Shown here in pieces: positions 17,445 through 26,160 of a stretch of 64,000 nt of DNA. Under the pieces are notes generated by a model. It had not been told where the DNA came from, made no database searches, and worked only from the letters and a program-made list of their open reading frames with translations. The stretch comes from JAPOUP01 sp965203255 (GTDB taxonomy: Bacteria; Pseudomonadota; Alphaproteobacteria; Rhodobacterales; Rhodobacteraceae). Numbering within the stretch: the stretch's first letter is position 1; every line of letters starts with the position of its first letter. The DNA lies in contig OZ241882.1 of the NCBI GenBank assembly GCA_965203255.1, positions 3,720,001 through 3,784,000 of the forward strand, in the 5' to 3' direction. The position numbers were made by a program, and so were the translations under genes.

Positions 17445-18124
17445 CGCCTGAGGCTGCGCTCAGTTTACTGAGGGCCCGCGCTCAGCCCGGCAAAGCCGCG
17501 AAGATGGCAGCCTATCACAAGGTGCCAAGACAGTATCTGGGGGTGACCAACCCTGATATTGATAGATTGACACAGGTCTGGCGCCGGGAACTCACGCTTG
17601 ATGGACGCGTTGCGCTTGCGGACGCACTGTGGCGTTACGACATCCACGAGACCCGCGTTGCAGCCGCCAAGTTGTTGACGCAAGACCGCATCCAGCAGGA
17701 CGGGGCTGTCTGGCAGTTGATCGCGTCCTGGGTTCCGGAGTTTGACGCTTGGGCAGTAGCCGACCACGCAAGCATCGCTGGACAGAAGCGTCTTCTGGCA
17801 AAACCCTCCCGGCTGGATGAGATCGAGGCATGGACCCAAAGCCCTCTCCTGTGGGCTCGCAGGGCGGCTCTGGTCATGACGCTGCCTTGGGCCAGAATGA
17901 AGAATCCCAGTCCCGATGAACTCGCCACCCGCGACCGAATCCTCGGATGGGCAGCGGGATATGTCGAAGATCCCGAATGGTTCATCCAGAAAGCTGTGGC
18001 TTGGTGGGTCCGTGATTGCTCAAAACGAGATCCCATGCGTGCACGAATCTTTCTGAACTCCTACGGGGAACTGCTGAAGCCGTTTGCCCGTCGCGAAGCC
18101 GGAAAATACCTCCCTCCGCCCTGA
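17441..18124 (+). CDS. AlkD-like DNA alkylation repair protein
   Basis: 227 residues made of HEAT-like helical repeats. AlkD glycosylases remove 3- and 7-alkylpurines without base flipping. EFDAWAVADH (~90-99) contains the Trp and Asp of the active cleft, and EWFIQKAVAWWVRDCSKRDP near the end is strongly conserved in the family. ATG overlaps the previous stop (ATGA). Last gene of the glmU operon. Confidence 0.85.
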   Translation: MTPEAALSLLRARAQPGKAAKMAAYHKVPRQYLGVTNPDIDRLTQVWRRELTLDGRVALADALWRYDIHETRVAAAKLLTQDRIQQDGAVWQLIASWVPEFDAWAVADHASIAGQKRLLAKPSRLDEIEAWTQSPLLWARRAALVMTLPWARMKNPSPDELATRDRILGWAAGYVEDPEWFIQKAVAWWVRDCSKRDPMRARIFLNSYGELLKPFARREAGKYLPPP

Positions 18125-18583
18125 GTCGGCGAATGAGTCCATGCCGCACCGTTCAGGATCCCGCTGGCCAGTTCAAACCGCCCAACCGCAGCGTCTCTAT
18201 GGGTCAGAAACACTGAAGGCGGGCGCCTAAGAAGAAGGCGGATTTCATTACCTGTGGCCAACGACGAAGCGATGGGCTAACAGGCTTGGCAGCAGATTCC
18301 TCACGATGGCACCCATGCTGCATAGGCCTGATTTCCAACGATTCGCCACCAAATATGGACTGGAACATCTGGGGGCCCGTATTCGGCAAGCGACCACCGG
18401 TATTGAGCCGTCCAGATATGGGCAACCCTTTGGTCGCAAGGACCACCGAGGCATTCGCGATGCGAAAACGGATCAATCCCCTATCCGTATTTCGCCCGGA
18501 TATCGAATGGCGGTCGGCCCTGACACCAACCTTCCACCGCTGCTGAATCCGCGGCCTGCTTCCAGATCGGATTCCTGCAAGCG
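18125..18583. other. no supported gene
   Basis: Three short frames without motifs or ribosome sites. No hairpin with a T-run seen after alkD. Confidence 0.5.
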
Positions 18584-21500
18584 ATGACCCCGAGGGACCA
18601 GAGCCTCCAATCCGGTCGAATGTCCAGTATGGCTGGCCCTCCCCGGGAGGCAGGTGAGAGACTGAACACCGGCAATGGACAGCCGGGGCGCAGTATCCTT
18701 GATCGTCTTTGCCGCTACTACCTTGCATGCATCCAGTTCGATTTCATAGAGGTTTCGGCTTGGCAAACGTCCAAATTTGACGATTTGGACTACGTCGAGT
18801 TGGGGGCGTTGCCGGGGTCCGCTGACGCCCTGACGGAGAATGCGGATGCAATGCGGATGCTTGCGCGGAAGTCAGATGACAAAGGCCGTTTCAAGCTATT
18901 CCTCGGCTATCCGACAGCACTATACCGGCCAAGAAGGGACGAAGGTCTGCTTCTGCAACCGTTGGTTCTGTTTCCTGTCAATGGCTCGCGTACCGGTCCG
19001 GTCCTTGACCTCTCCTTTCCTATGCTCAACAGGAAACCGATACAGAGGTTCACCGGTGCGAAGCGGGAAAGACTTGTCAACGAGCTTATCGAAATCGAGC
19101 GGAATCTCGGCTTTGAGGCTATAGATGAATCACCTTTGCCCTCCGATCTCGGCCTACGCCTCCAGAAGCTTAAAAGGGAGTGGCCCTGGAGGGAACCAAT
19201 CGACCCCACCGCCCTGTCGGGAGAGACCTCTCCGATCCTCAACGTCCGTGAGCCCGGGATTCATAATAGGGCGGTGCTGATCGTCTCGAAGGGTAATCCT
19301 TACACGATAGGACTTGAGCGGGAACTTAGGCAACTCGCAGGCATGTCGTCCGATAAGTATCGGGATACCCCCATCAACCACTGGCTGACGGGCGACGACG
19401 TTTTTCCAGCACGCCCGGCGGCGCGGGCCAAAGAGGCGCCACTGCTTGAGGTTATGCCTATGAACACCGAACAGCGGCAAGCCGTTCGATCGGCCCTGAC
19501 CCGCCCCCTATCGATCATTACGGGGCCTCCCGGAACCGGAAAGTCACAGGTTGTTTCAAACATTCTCGTCAATGCGGCTTGGTCAGGAAAACGAATCCTC
19601 TTCGCTTCAAAGAACAACCGAGCTGTGGAAATTGTCGAAACCCGCGTGAACGGGCTCGGCCCACGCAGAACACTGATCCGCCTCGGTTCGCCGCGTCATT
19701 ACCTCCAACTGACCGAAGGTCTGATTGAATTGATGTCGGCAAGCTGTACAGAGTCCGACATCGAGGATCTCAAGGAGTATAGTGGCCGCCACGAGGTTCT
19801 TTCCAGGGAATTCGCAGCAATCGATGCGGAAGAGCAGGCATTGATCAAGCTCCGCAATGAGGTGGATCGGCTGGAGCAGGACGCAGAGGGTGCCCGTCGG
19901 TTGCTCACGTCGGAGACCTTTGCCCACCCTGAGAGACTGAATACCAAGGCATTTCGGAACGCACTTGTTGAAATCGAGGGACTGATTCTACGGGCGGACC
20001 GGCAGACGGCGTCATGGCTTACACGGATCCGATGGCCAACCATCTCGCGAGTTCGGATACGCCAGCTTCGGAAGAACCTTTCCGAACTGACTGCCATATG
20101 CGCGTTTCCCGACATTCCGGAGCCACCAGCTGTTCGGGAGGACACGCTCGACGATGTTCGCGCCTACTGCAATTCCATTGGCAGGCTTCTCGACGCCACG
20201 GATCGGGCCCTGGAATATCGGAAAGCTCTTACCCGCCTTCAGGATGCCGAGGCTCTCGAGGAACTGGCACGCCGCAAAGCCGACCTGCTCGGCCATGTGT
20301 CGGACAACGCGAAACTGCTTTGGAGCCAGTGGCTACAGACGCAGCCATCGCGGATCCGGACGGAGGACCGCGTTCGCCTTGGCAGATACAAGTCGCTTTT
20401 CCAGATGCTCTCGGAGGCAAAGCAGGATGGACCCCTGGCATCCTCAATTCGGGAGAAGTTCCGCAACGTACTGGAGGAACTCGGGCACTTTATGTCCTGC
20501 TGGGCGATCACCAACCTATCGGCACGCGGACGCATCCCATTCGAACCTGGCATTTTCGACATCGTGGTGTTCGACGAAGCGAGCCAGTGCGACATTGCGT
20601 CAGCACTTCCGCTACTGTTCCGTGCAAAGTCGGCAGTCATCATCGGAGATTCCAAGCAGCTCTCACATATCAGTGGACTTCGGCACGGTCAGGACCAAGC
20701 GTTGCTGGAAAGATTCGGCCTATTGTCGGACTGTCCGGAATGGGCCTACTCGTACCAATCCCTGTTCGATCTTGCTTCCGTCCGTGCCGACCCCGAGGCA
20801 ATCATCAGCCTCGTTGACCACCATAGGTCACATGCGGACATCATCGAGTTTTCCAATCGGGAGTTCTACGGCGGACGGCTGCGCATCGCCACGCGATATG
20901 ACGGACTTGCAAGGCCCGCCAGCCGTGAACCCGGGATCCGGTGGATCGATACAAAGGGCAAGACCACGCGGCCACGGCAGGGTGGCGCGATCAATATGCG
21001 GGAGATCGATCAGGCGGTGGAGGTCCTGCGCGATCTGGTTCTGCACAAGGGCTACAAGGGATCGATTGGGTTCGTCACTCCCTTCAGCGTTCAAGCCAGA
21101 ACGCTGACAAAAGCCATTGGCACCGATTCCCAACTCAGCGCCAAACTTGGCCAAGCCGGATTCCTGGCCGACACCGTCCATAGCTTTCAGGGAGACGAAA
21201 GGGATGTAATGCTGTTCTCGCCCGTGCTTTCGGAAGGCTGTCACGAAGGCGCCAGGACCTTCCTCAGGAACAATCCCAGCCTATTCAACGTTGCGGTCAC
21301 CCGCGCCCGCGCCCAGTTGATCGTTGTCGGTGACCGGAACGCCTGCATAGGGTCAGACATTGGGTACCTATCGAGGTTTGCCGAGTATTCCGCCGAACTC
21401 GACCGCGATCAGGGCCAGTCAGTCGAGGCGACCGAGGCGGACCTCGGCCCTGACTATCCCGAAGTCCCCCGTTCCGAGTCCGTCTCCGATTGGGAACGCA

Positions 21501-21829
21501 TTCTATACTCGGCACTGTTCAAAGCTGGCCTCAGACCCATTCCACAGCACCCTGTCGAAAAGTACGTTGTGGATTTTCTGGTCACCTCCGGCCAGCGCCG
21601 TCTGGTCATCGAAGTCGATGGGGAAAGGTATCACAGAAGCTGGACGGGCGAACTCTGCAGACGGGATCAGATGCGCAACCAGCGGCTCTTTGAGCTTGGC
21701 TTTGACGTGATGCGATTTTGGGTCTATGAAATCCGGGACGATATCGCGAATTGCGTTCGCAGAGTTCAGATCTGGAAGGAAAGGACAGACCAAGGTCACA
21801 TGGGCGAAGGCGACGGCAATGCCAGATGA
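18584..21829 (+). CDS. SF1 helicase with C-terminal Vsr/DUF559-like nuclease
   Basis: 1081 residues if ATG 18584 is used; homology-like sequence begins ~residue 38, so ATG 18620 is also possible. ATPase motifs: Walker A GPPGTGKSQ (~315), Walker B VVFDEASQCDIA (~662), motif III VIIGDSKQLS, motif VI NVAVTRARAQLIVVG (~905). The C-terminal ~100 residues read VVDFLV...RLVIEVDGERYH...RDQMRNQRLFELGFDVMRFW, a PD-(D/E)XK nuclease of the Vsr/DUF559 type with Asp, Glu and Asp positions kept. UPF1/DNA2-like helicases fused to such nucleases are commonly associated with phage defence; the function here is inferred. Intact and the longest gene in the window. Confidence 0.82.
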   Translation: MTPRDQSLQSGRMSSMAGPPREAGERLNTGNGQPGRSILDRLCRYYLACIQFDFIEVSAWQTSKFDDLDYVELGALPGSADALTENADAMRMLARKSDDKGRFKLFLGYPTALYRPRRDEGLLLQPLVLFPVNGSRTGPVLDLSFPMLNRKPIQRFTGAKRERLVNELIEIERNLGFEAIDESPLPSDLGLRLQKLKREWPWREPIDPTALSGETSPILNVREPGIHNRAVLIVSKGNPYTIGLERELRQLAGMSSDKYRDTPINHWLTGDDVFPARPAARAKEAPLLEVMPMNTEQRQAVRSALTRPLSIITGPPGTGKSQVVSNILVNAAWSGKRILFASKNNRAVEIVETRVNGLGPRRTLIRLGSPRHYLQLTEGLIELMSASCTESDIEDLKEYSGRHEVLSREFAAIDAEEQALIKLRNEVDRLEQDAEGARRLLTSETFAHPERLNTKAFRNALVEIEGLILRADRQTASWLTRIRWPTISRVRIRQLRKNLSELTAICAFPDIPEPPAVREDTLDDVRAYCNSIGRLLDATDRALEYRKALTRLQDAEALEELARRKADLLGHVSDNAKLLWSQWLQTQPSRIRTEDRVRLGRYKSLFQMLSEAKQDGPLASSIREKFRNVLEELGHFMSCWAITNLSARGRIPFEPGIFDIVVFDEASQCDIASALPLLFRAKSAVIIGDSKQLSHISGLRHGQDQALLERFGLLSDCPEWAYSYQSLFDLASVRADPEAIISLVDHHRSHADIIEFSNREFYGGRLRIATRYDGLARPASREPGIRWIDTKGKTTRPRQGGAINMREIDQAVEVLRDLVLHKGYKGSIGFVTPFSVQARTLTKAIGTDSQLSAKLGQAGFLADTVHSFQGDERDVMLFSPVLSEGCHEGARTFLRNNPSLFNVAVTRARAQLIVVGDRNACIGSDIGYLSRFAEYSAELDRDQGQSVEATEADLGPDYPEVPRSESVSDWERILYSALFKAGLRPIPQHPVEKYVVDFLVTSGQRRLVIEVDGERYHRSWTGELCRRDQMRNQRLFELGFDVMRFWVYEIRDDIANCVRRVQIWKERTDQGHMGEGDGNAR

Positions 21830-21904
21830 ACGGTTCTACATTGGCTCCGCTTCGATTCAAGGGCGAAACACCGGCCATTTCCGCAGCGGGGGATTGGCCC
21901 GAAC

Positions 21905-22071
21905 GGAGGAAATGGCCTGAAAGCGCGATTCCCGGCAACAGGCTGGAAAGTCCTTCCGGGGACCGGAAGGGCCAGCACCCGATCCGGATCCGGATCAGAC
22001 GTCAACGGCGTATGTGTTTCCGATGGGACGGAACGGATTCCCATGATGTTGAAATCGTGGACTATCACTGA
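21905..22071 (+). pseudogene. HigB-type toxin, C-terminal remnant
   Basis: PGNRLESPSGDRKGQHPIRI and RMCFRWDGTDSHDVEIVDYH match the C-terminal half of HigB ribonuclease toxins. The N-terminal half is missing. It ends 15 bases before the HigA start, the normal toxin-antitoxin order. Confidence 0.7.
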
Positions 22072-22086
22072 CTTTGGGTGAGCGAC

Positions 22087-22386
22087 ATGTCTATCCTTGC
22101 GAACCCGGGACATCCCGGGGAGATCCTGAGAGAGGAGTTCCTTGATCCATTCGGCCTGAGCGCCGGAAAGCTGGCGAAGGCGCTCAATCTGCCTCGCACG
22201 CGGGTCAAGCGGCTCGTGTCCGGCGCGCTTGGCATCTCGCCGGACACTGCGTTCCGTCTCTCCAGATAATTCGGGACGAGTCCTGAATTCTGGCTGAACC
22301 TGCAGCGCGGCTACGACCTGTCCGTTGCCGCTCAGGACCGGCGGCTTGCACGGGCTCTTGAGGACATTCTTCCCAGGGTGGGCTAG
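22087..22386 (+). pseudogene. HigA-type antitoxin, in-frame nonsense
   Basis: XRE-type HTH antitoxin beginning MSILANPGHPGEILREEFL. TAA at 22267-22269 falls after FRLSR, where the family has a Tyr or His codon; the frame then continues FGTSPEFWLNLQRGYDLS to a natural stop at 22386. With the toxin also broken, the pair is decaying. The truncated 60-residue HTH could still bind DNA. Confidence 0.75.
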
Positions 22387-22456
22387 ACGGCCGGAAACCT
22401 GCAGGTCTCCGACGCGGCACAACTGGGCTTGGCGGGATCAATGACCTGCAGGTCGA

Positions 22457-22745
22457 TCAGGAACCGGCATTCGGACGGAGGTCGCCAGCGTCATCCAGCG
22501 GCCCCTCGCCAGACGTCGGCAGCGCATCCATCATGCGTTCCGGGACCGATGGTCCGGCGGCGGCCCGGCTTAATTCGCGGCGGGACGGGAAGTCCGACAA
22601 GAGGTCCATCCGTCTTTGATCAGGTGACTTCCATACTGTTCCCTGATGGTCCCTCTTCTGGCCATGCCAGCCTCCCTCTCTGTTTGAGGTCCGCCAAGGG
22701 AACACCGCCTCCGTCGGAGGCCGTCCACATTCTGGCCGGCGCTCT
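22457..22745 (-). pseudogene. degenerate IS5 N-terminal fragment
   Basis: MARRGTIREQYGSHLIKDGW parallels the MAWNGTTRERYRRN start of the local IS5 transposases, followed by VPERMMDALPTSGEG like the middle of them. Very short and frame-broken. The remaining 22746-22974 holds nothing I can support. Confidence 0.35.
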
Positions 22746-22974
22746 GGCCTCTCATATTTTCAGGTTTACCCGAGCAGGTTCGCGCCAATTCGAGCATTTC
22801 CGCGTGTTCCTCCACACGTCTCTACATAGGGCGCTTGTGTGTTGATTGGCCTATCCTACCCCCATTGATGGCGGAGGTGTCAGGCACCCGGAAGTGCCAG
22901 ACAGGTCATCTTTACAATGGATCCTGTCACTTCGGACTCGCAACCCCGGGGACCGTGGTCTGTCAGCCGACCAG

Positions 22975-23451
22975 TCAGTCCCATCCCCGGTAGACTGCCA
23001 GTTCCAGCAAATCTCCAAGCGGCGCATCCAGCAGCCGCATCGCCGCAAGCGAAATCTGGCTACCACTGCCAGCCACGCCTCCACTCGGAATCAACTCTAC
23101 TCGCACGCTGCGGTTGCCGGCAGAGTAGTGGACGTGCCCTGCGGTCGGTTCACTGACAAGTGGTGTCCTCACCCAGAGACCGGCATCATTTGGATTGCCT
23201 AGCGACGCGATGGTCTTCCCAAGAAACGAGCCACCGCTTCCCAGAGTGGCATCGACCGCCTCTGGAACTTCGTCCAGGCTCGTTGGCGAAGCGGCTCCCG
23301 GCACATCCTCGGCAGTGCCCGTGTCCACTGTCTGGGCATTTTCGTCAGGTCTGTCAGGTGAATCGGAAACTGGCCAGAAGACCACGCCTTCGCATCCGGC
23401 CAATGCCAGCACACTTGCCAGGGCCAAAGGAATCGAACCGATGAATCTCAT
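22975..23451 (-). CDS. small lipoprotein of the Rhodobacterales 'D-galactarate dehydratase' type
   Basis: 158 residues. MRFIGSIPLALASVLALAGC is a lipoprotein signal with lipobox LAGC and the acylated Cys at residue 20; a charged linker follows, then GKTIASLGNPNDAGLWVRTP and SGGVAGSGSQISLAAMRLL. That pattern is common in Rhodobacterales proteins labelled D-galactarate dehydratase, though they lack any enzyme domain; that name should not be taken as function. ATG 23451 is chosen because the signal peptide starts there. Probably anchored to a membrane facing the periplasm. Confidence 0.75.
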   Translation of the reverse strand: MRFIGSIPLALASVLALAGCEGVVFWPVSDSPDRPDENAQTVDTGTAEDVPGAASPTSLDEVPEAVDATLGSGGSFLGKTIASLGNPNDAGLWVRTPLVSEPTAGHVHYSAGNRSVRVELIPSGGVAGSGSQISLAAMRLLDAPLGDLLELAVYRGWD

Positions 23452-23929
23452 GCAATCAGGATAAAGCAAAAGCAGCAAACCCTCAATGTCCGCCAACCAA
23501 GGCTATCGCATCTGGAGTCTTCGCTTTGACAGATGGGAACAGATTGCGAACAGAAATGGCGCTCCTTTCGCGATTGTGGTCAGGTTTGGAGGATTTCAGG
23601 CATCAAATCGACCACAGAGGCCCAAATGCGATTGCCTTGGTCCGGGGTGTGATTTCGTTATGGCGAACCGCAGTTTTCCAGTGCGTTGAAACTGAAAGAC
23701 ATTTTCCTGGTTTGATCCGTGCGAATCCGCGAAGATTCGCGGCGCAGCCCGCTGCTTTTCCATGTCCGGCCTGTCCGCCGACGTTCCTGACCCTGGATTC
23801 CCGGTGTGGTGGAGTGCTCCCGAACACAAATCTCAAAGGCCTCTGGGCGGGGGCGGAAAGGAGCACTCCGATGACAGGCCTGTAGCCCGATGCCCCGGTT
23901 GCCAACACCCGCGATGCAGGCGACGCCGT
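23452..23929. other. no supported gene
   Basis: Short conflicting frames only; the right end may include more of the decayed Tn3 transposase. Confidence 0.4.
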
Positions 23930-24465
23930 CGCGGTGGCAAGGGAGGGTCTGGCCGAATCGCTGAAGTCTGGACATATCCATGCAGGCGCGGTCATGCGGA
24001 CGTTGCAGGTGCGCGAACGCACCACCGCACCCGCCAAAGCCCCTGGAGAATTGGGCAGGACCATCAAGTCGCTGCATATCCTCAGATTCACCACAGACGG
24101 GGAAACTCGGCGGCGCATTCCGATCCAGCTTAACCGTCAGGAGCTTCGCCACAGTCTGGCCAGACGCGTCTGTTACGGCGAACGGAGGAAAATCCGCAAA
24201 CTCTATCGGTAGGGTCAGGAAGAACGACCTGGAGCGCTCGGCTTCACTCTCAATGCCATTGCTTACTGTAATGCAACCTACATGCAACGCGTACTCGAGC
24301 AACTCGAAACCGAAGGCTGGAATGTCAGCCCCGATGACATTGCCGGAATATCGCCCCAAACCAGCAAACATATCAATTTCCTCGGCAGACACGCATTTGA
24401 TCTGCCGCAGAACATTGCGACCGGAGAATTGCGCCCTCTCGGAGACCCTGATTCCGAACGGTAGT
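23930..24465 (+). pseudogene. Tn3-family transposase, C-terminal remnant
   Basis: ESLKSGHIHAGAVMRTLQ, PGELGRTIKSLHILRF and RQELRHSLARRVCYGERRKI correspond to the conserved tail of Tn3 transposases, and after TAG (24210-24212) the same frame family resumes: TLNAIAYCNATYMQRVLEQL and ISPQTSKHINFLG. About 750 N-terminal residues are missing. No 38-base terminal repeat was recognised next to it. Confidence 0.7.
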
Positions 24466-24500
24466 TCTGCAAAGGCTCATGACCCCTCACCGTTCATTCA

Positions 24501-24605
24501 TGCGCACAAGCCTTGATAGAAGCAAACGTCCGGCGAACCTGACGAAGCATCGGTCCAACAGGACATAGATCCCGAAACGGCGATTGGATTTCATGGCTTT
24601 GGCTT
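24501..24605. repeat. dispersed repeat copy 2
   Basis: Reverse-oriented partner of 9525-9620, with the same core around the LLDRCF codons. On the minus strand both copies can be read as FG(I/T)YVLLDRCFV(R/K)FAGRLL, so it may be a relic of one small gene. Confidence 0.6.
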
Positions 24606-24669
24606 CCTGATGCCGCTCTCTTTCATCCAGTTGCGGCGCGATGAACCTCTCTTGACGGCATTGCCGTAT

Positions 24670-25041
24670 ATGAAGGGCGTACACGCAGTGATCTGGACTG
24701 CGACTTTTCTGACGCAGGCAAAGCGTCACGGGCTTTCCGAAGAGGAAATGGAAAGCAATGTGAACAAGCTGGCCGACGATCCGTTGGCCGGTGACATCAT
24801 GCCGGGCACTGGCGGGGCGAGGAAGCTGCGCCATCCGGGTCGTGGTGGTGGCTATCGAACCATCCACCACTTCGGCGGCGATGACGTGCCGGTCTTTCCT
24901 CTGGCTGTCTACGGCAAGGGCGCGAAGGCGGACCTGACCAAGGCGGAGAGGGACGGGCTAGCAAGGCTGCTGCCAGGGATCGCGGATGCCTGCCGCGCGA
25001 ACGCAGGGCCTGTGGCGGACAGGCAACGCAGGAAGAAATGA
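24670..25041 (+). CDS. RelE/HigB2-family toxin
   Basis: 123 residues of the type II toxin family that cleaves mRNA at the ribosome. AVIWTATFLTQAKRHGLSEEE at the start, DPLAGDIMPGTGGARKLRHP in the middle and YRTIHHF plus FPLAVYGKGAKADLTKAE at the end match the family closely. ATG 24670 fits the family N-terminus better than the longer frame from 24610. It lies 11 bases before the antitoxin start. Confidence 0.82.
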   Translation: MKGVHAVIWTATFLTQAKRHGLSEEEMESNVNKLADDPLAGDIMPGTGGARKLRHPGRGGGYRTIHHFGGDDVPVFPLAVYGKGAKADLTKAERDGLARLLPGIADACRANAGPVADRQRRKK

Positions 25042-25052
25042 AGGGGACCGAT

Positions 25053-25352
25053 ATGGGTTAGGGTAAGGAACTGATCCAGAGTGCGGAGGAAGGCCTTGCC
25101 ATCGCAGGGGGCGGGATGGAACCTGCCGGTGCGTCCATTCCCGAAGCGGTGGATGTCGCTGCGATCCGCAGGGGACAGAAGCTTTCCCAGACGGCATTCG
25201 CCGAACGGTACGGCCTGTCGGCCACGACGTTGCACGATTGGGAGCAGGGTCGGCGGACGCCGGATCGGGCTGCCATGGTTCTTCTTGCGCTGATCGAGCG
25301 CCATCCGGAGATGGTGGCCGACACCTTGGCGACGTCTGGCCTCGATGGCTGA
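25053..25352 (+). pseudogene. XRE-family antitoxin with stop at codon 3
   Basis: The expected start ATG GGT TAG (25053-25061) is closed at once by TAG, while the family N-terminus GKELIQSAEEGLAIA continues in the same frame. From ATG 25116, behind GGGGGCGGG, a 78-residue protein keeps the whole HTH (SQTAFAERYGLSATTLHDW). The antitoxin may therefore persist in shortened form; without it the RelE toxin would be unchecked. Confidence 0.7.
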
Positions 25353-25638
25353 GGCCTCCGAAGAGCGCGGGTCAGTGGTTTTCCGACCGCGTCTGAAACC
25401 GCTCTACGTGACGGAGCGGATGGACCTGACGCCGGAGGCGCTGGATGCGTCGCTCCGGCGCACGAAGCCACAACGATGGGAGACTCTGATGGGAACGGCC
25501 GCGCAGACCTGGGTGCAGGAGGACAGGGCGGAGGGCTCCGCCGCGCTGCTGCTTCGCCAGCTTGAGCGCCGGTTCGGCCGGTTGCCCTCGACGATGCGTG
25601 ACCGCGTGCGCGGCGCCACGGCGGACGACGTGGGGTAA
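25345..25638 (+). pseudogene. Rpn C-terminal module, distant copy
   Basis: From about 25408, LYVTERMDLTPEALDASLRR, ETLMGTAAQTWVQEDRAEG and LLLRQLERRFGRLP repeat the C-terminal module of the rpn gene at 9934-10906; the tail stops early at DDVG. No nuclease domain upstream. The frame overlaps the antitoxin end by 8 bases. After it, 25639-26160 holds no supported gene and probably includes the right end of the next IS. Confidence 0.65.
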
Positions 25639-26160
25639 GACATCTCTAAGCCATTGATTCCAAACCAATGCTGGAATCCTGTCCAAGTGACCTGCATGCC
25701 AGAGTATCGCGGACCTCCAATACCCTTACCGTCCCGGGGCTGGCACCAACCGCTCCGCCGTGGCAAGCCCCGCTTTACTTTCGCGACGGAGCCGTCGCCG
25801 CGCGGACCTTTGTTAGGATAGTTCCTACAGAAGACTCACACCCAAACCTTATCGCGTTCCCATTCAGCTCTCGGTTGGCTGCGTCTGGTAGTGCGGCGAC
25901 AAATGGCGCTTCAATTGGCGTGCGCTCGAAAGAGGCCGCGCCGGTCCGGGCGATGACGGTGTTCGGGCCGACCGGTTTCCTCCGGTCGCGGCATCGCCCC
26001 TCGGGGACCGGCGCGTCCCTGGTCCCGGCCGAGGCCGTCTTTGGCCTCACCGCATGCGGCCTGACGGCGCGCGGGAGCGAGGACGTCTGGAGGAGGTTCA
26101 GCTGCGCAAGGGGCCTTCGGCGGCGTCCCCGGTGCGGCTTTCCGGGGAGGCCGGGGCCTA

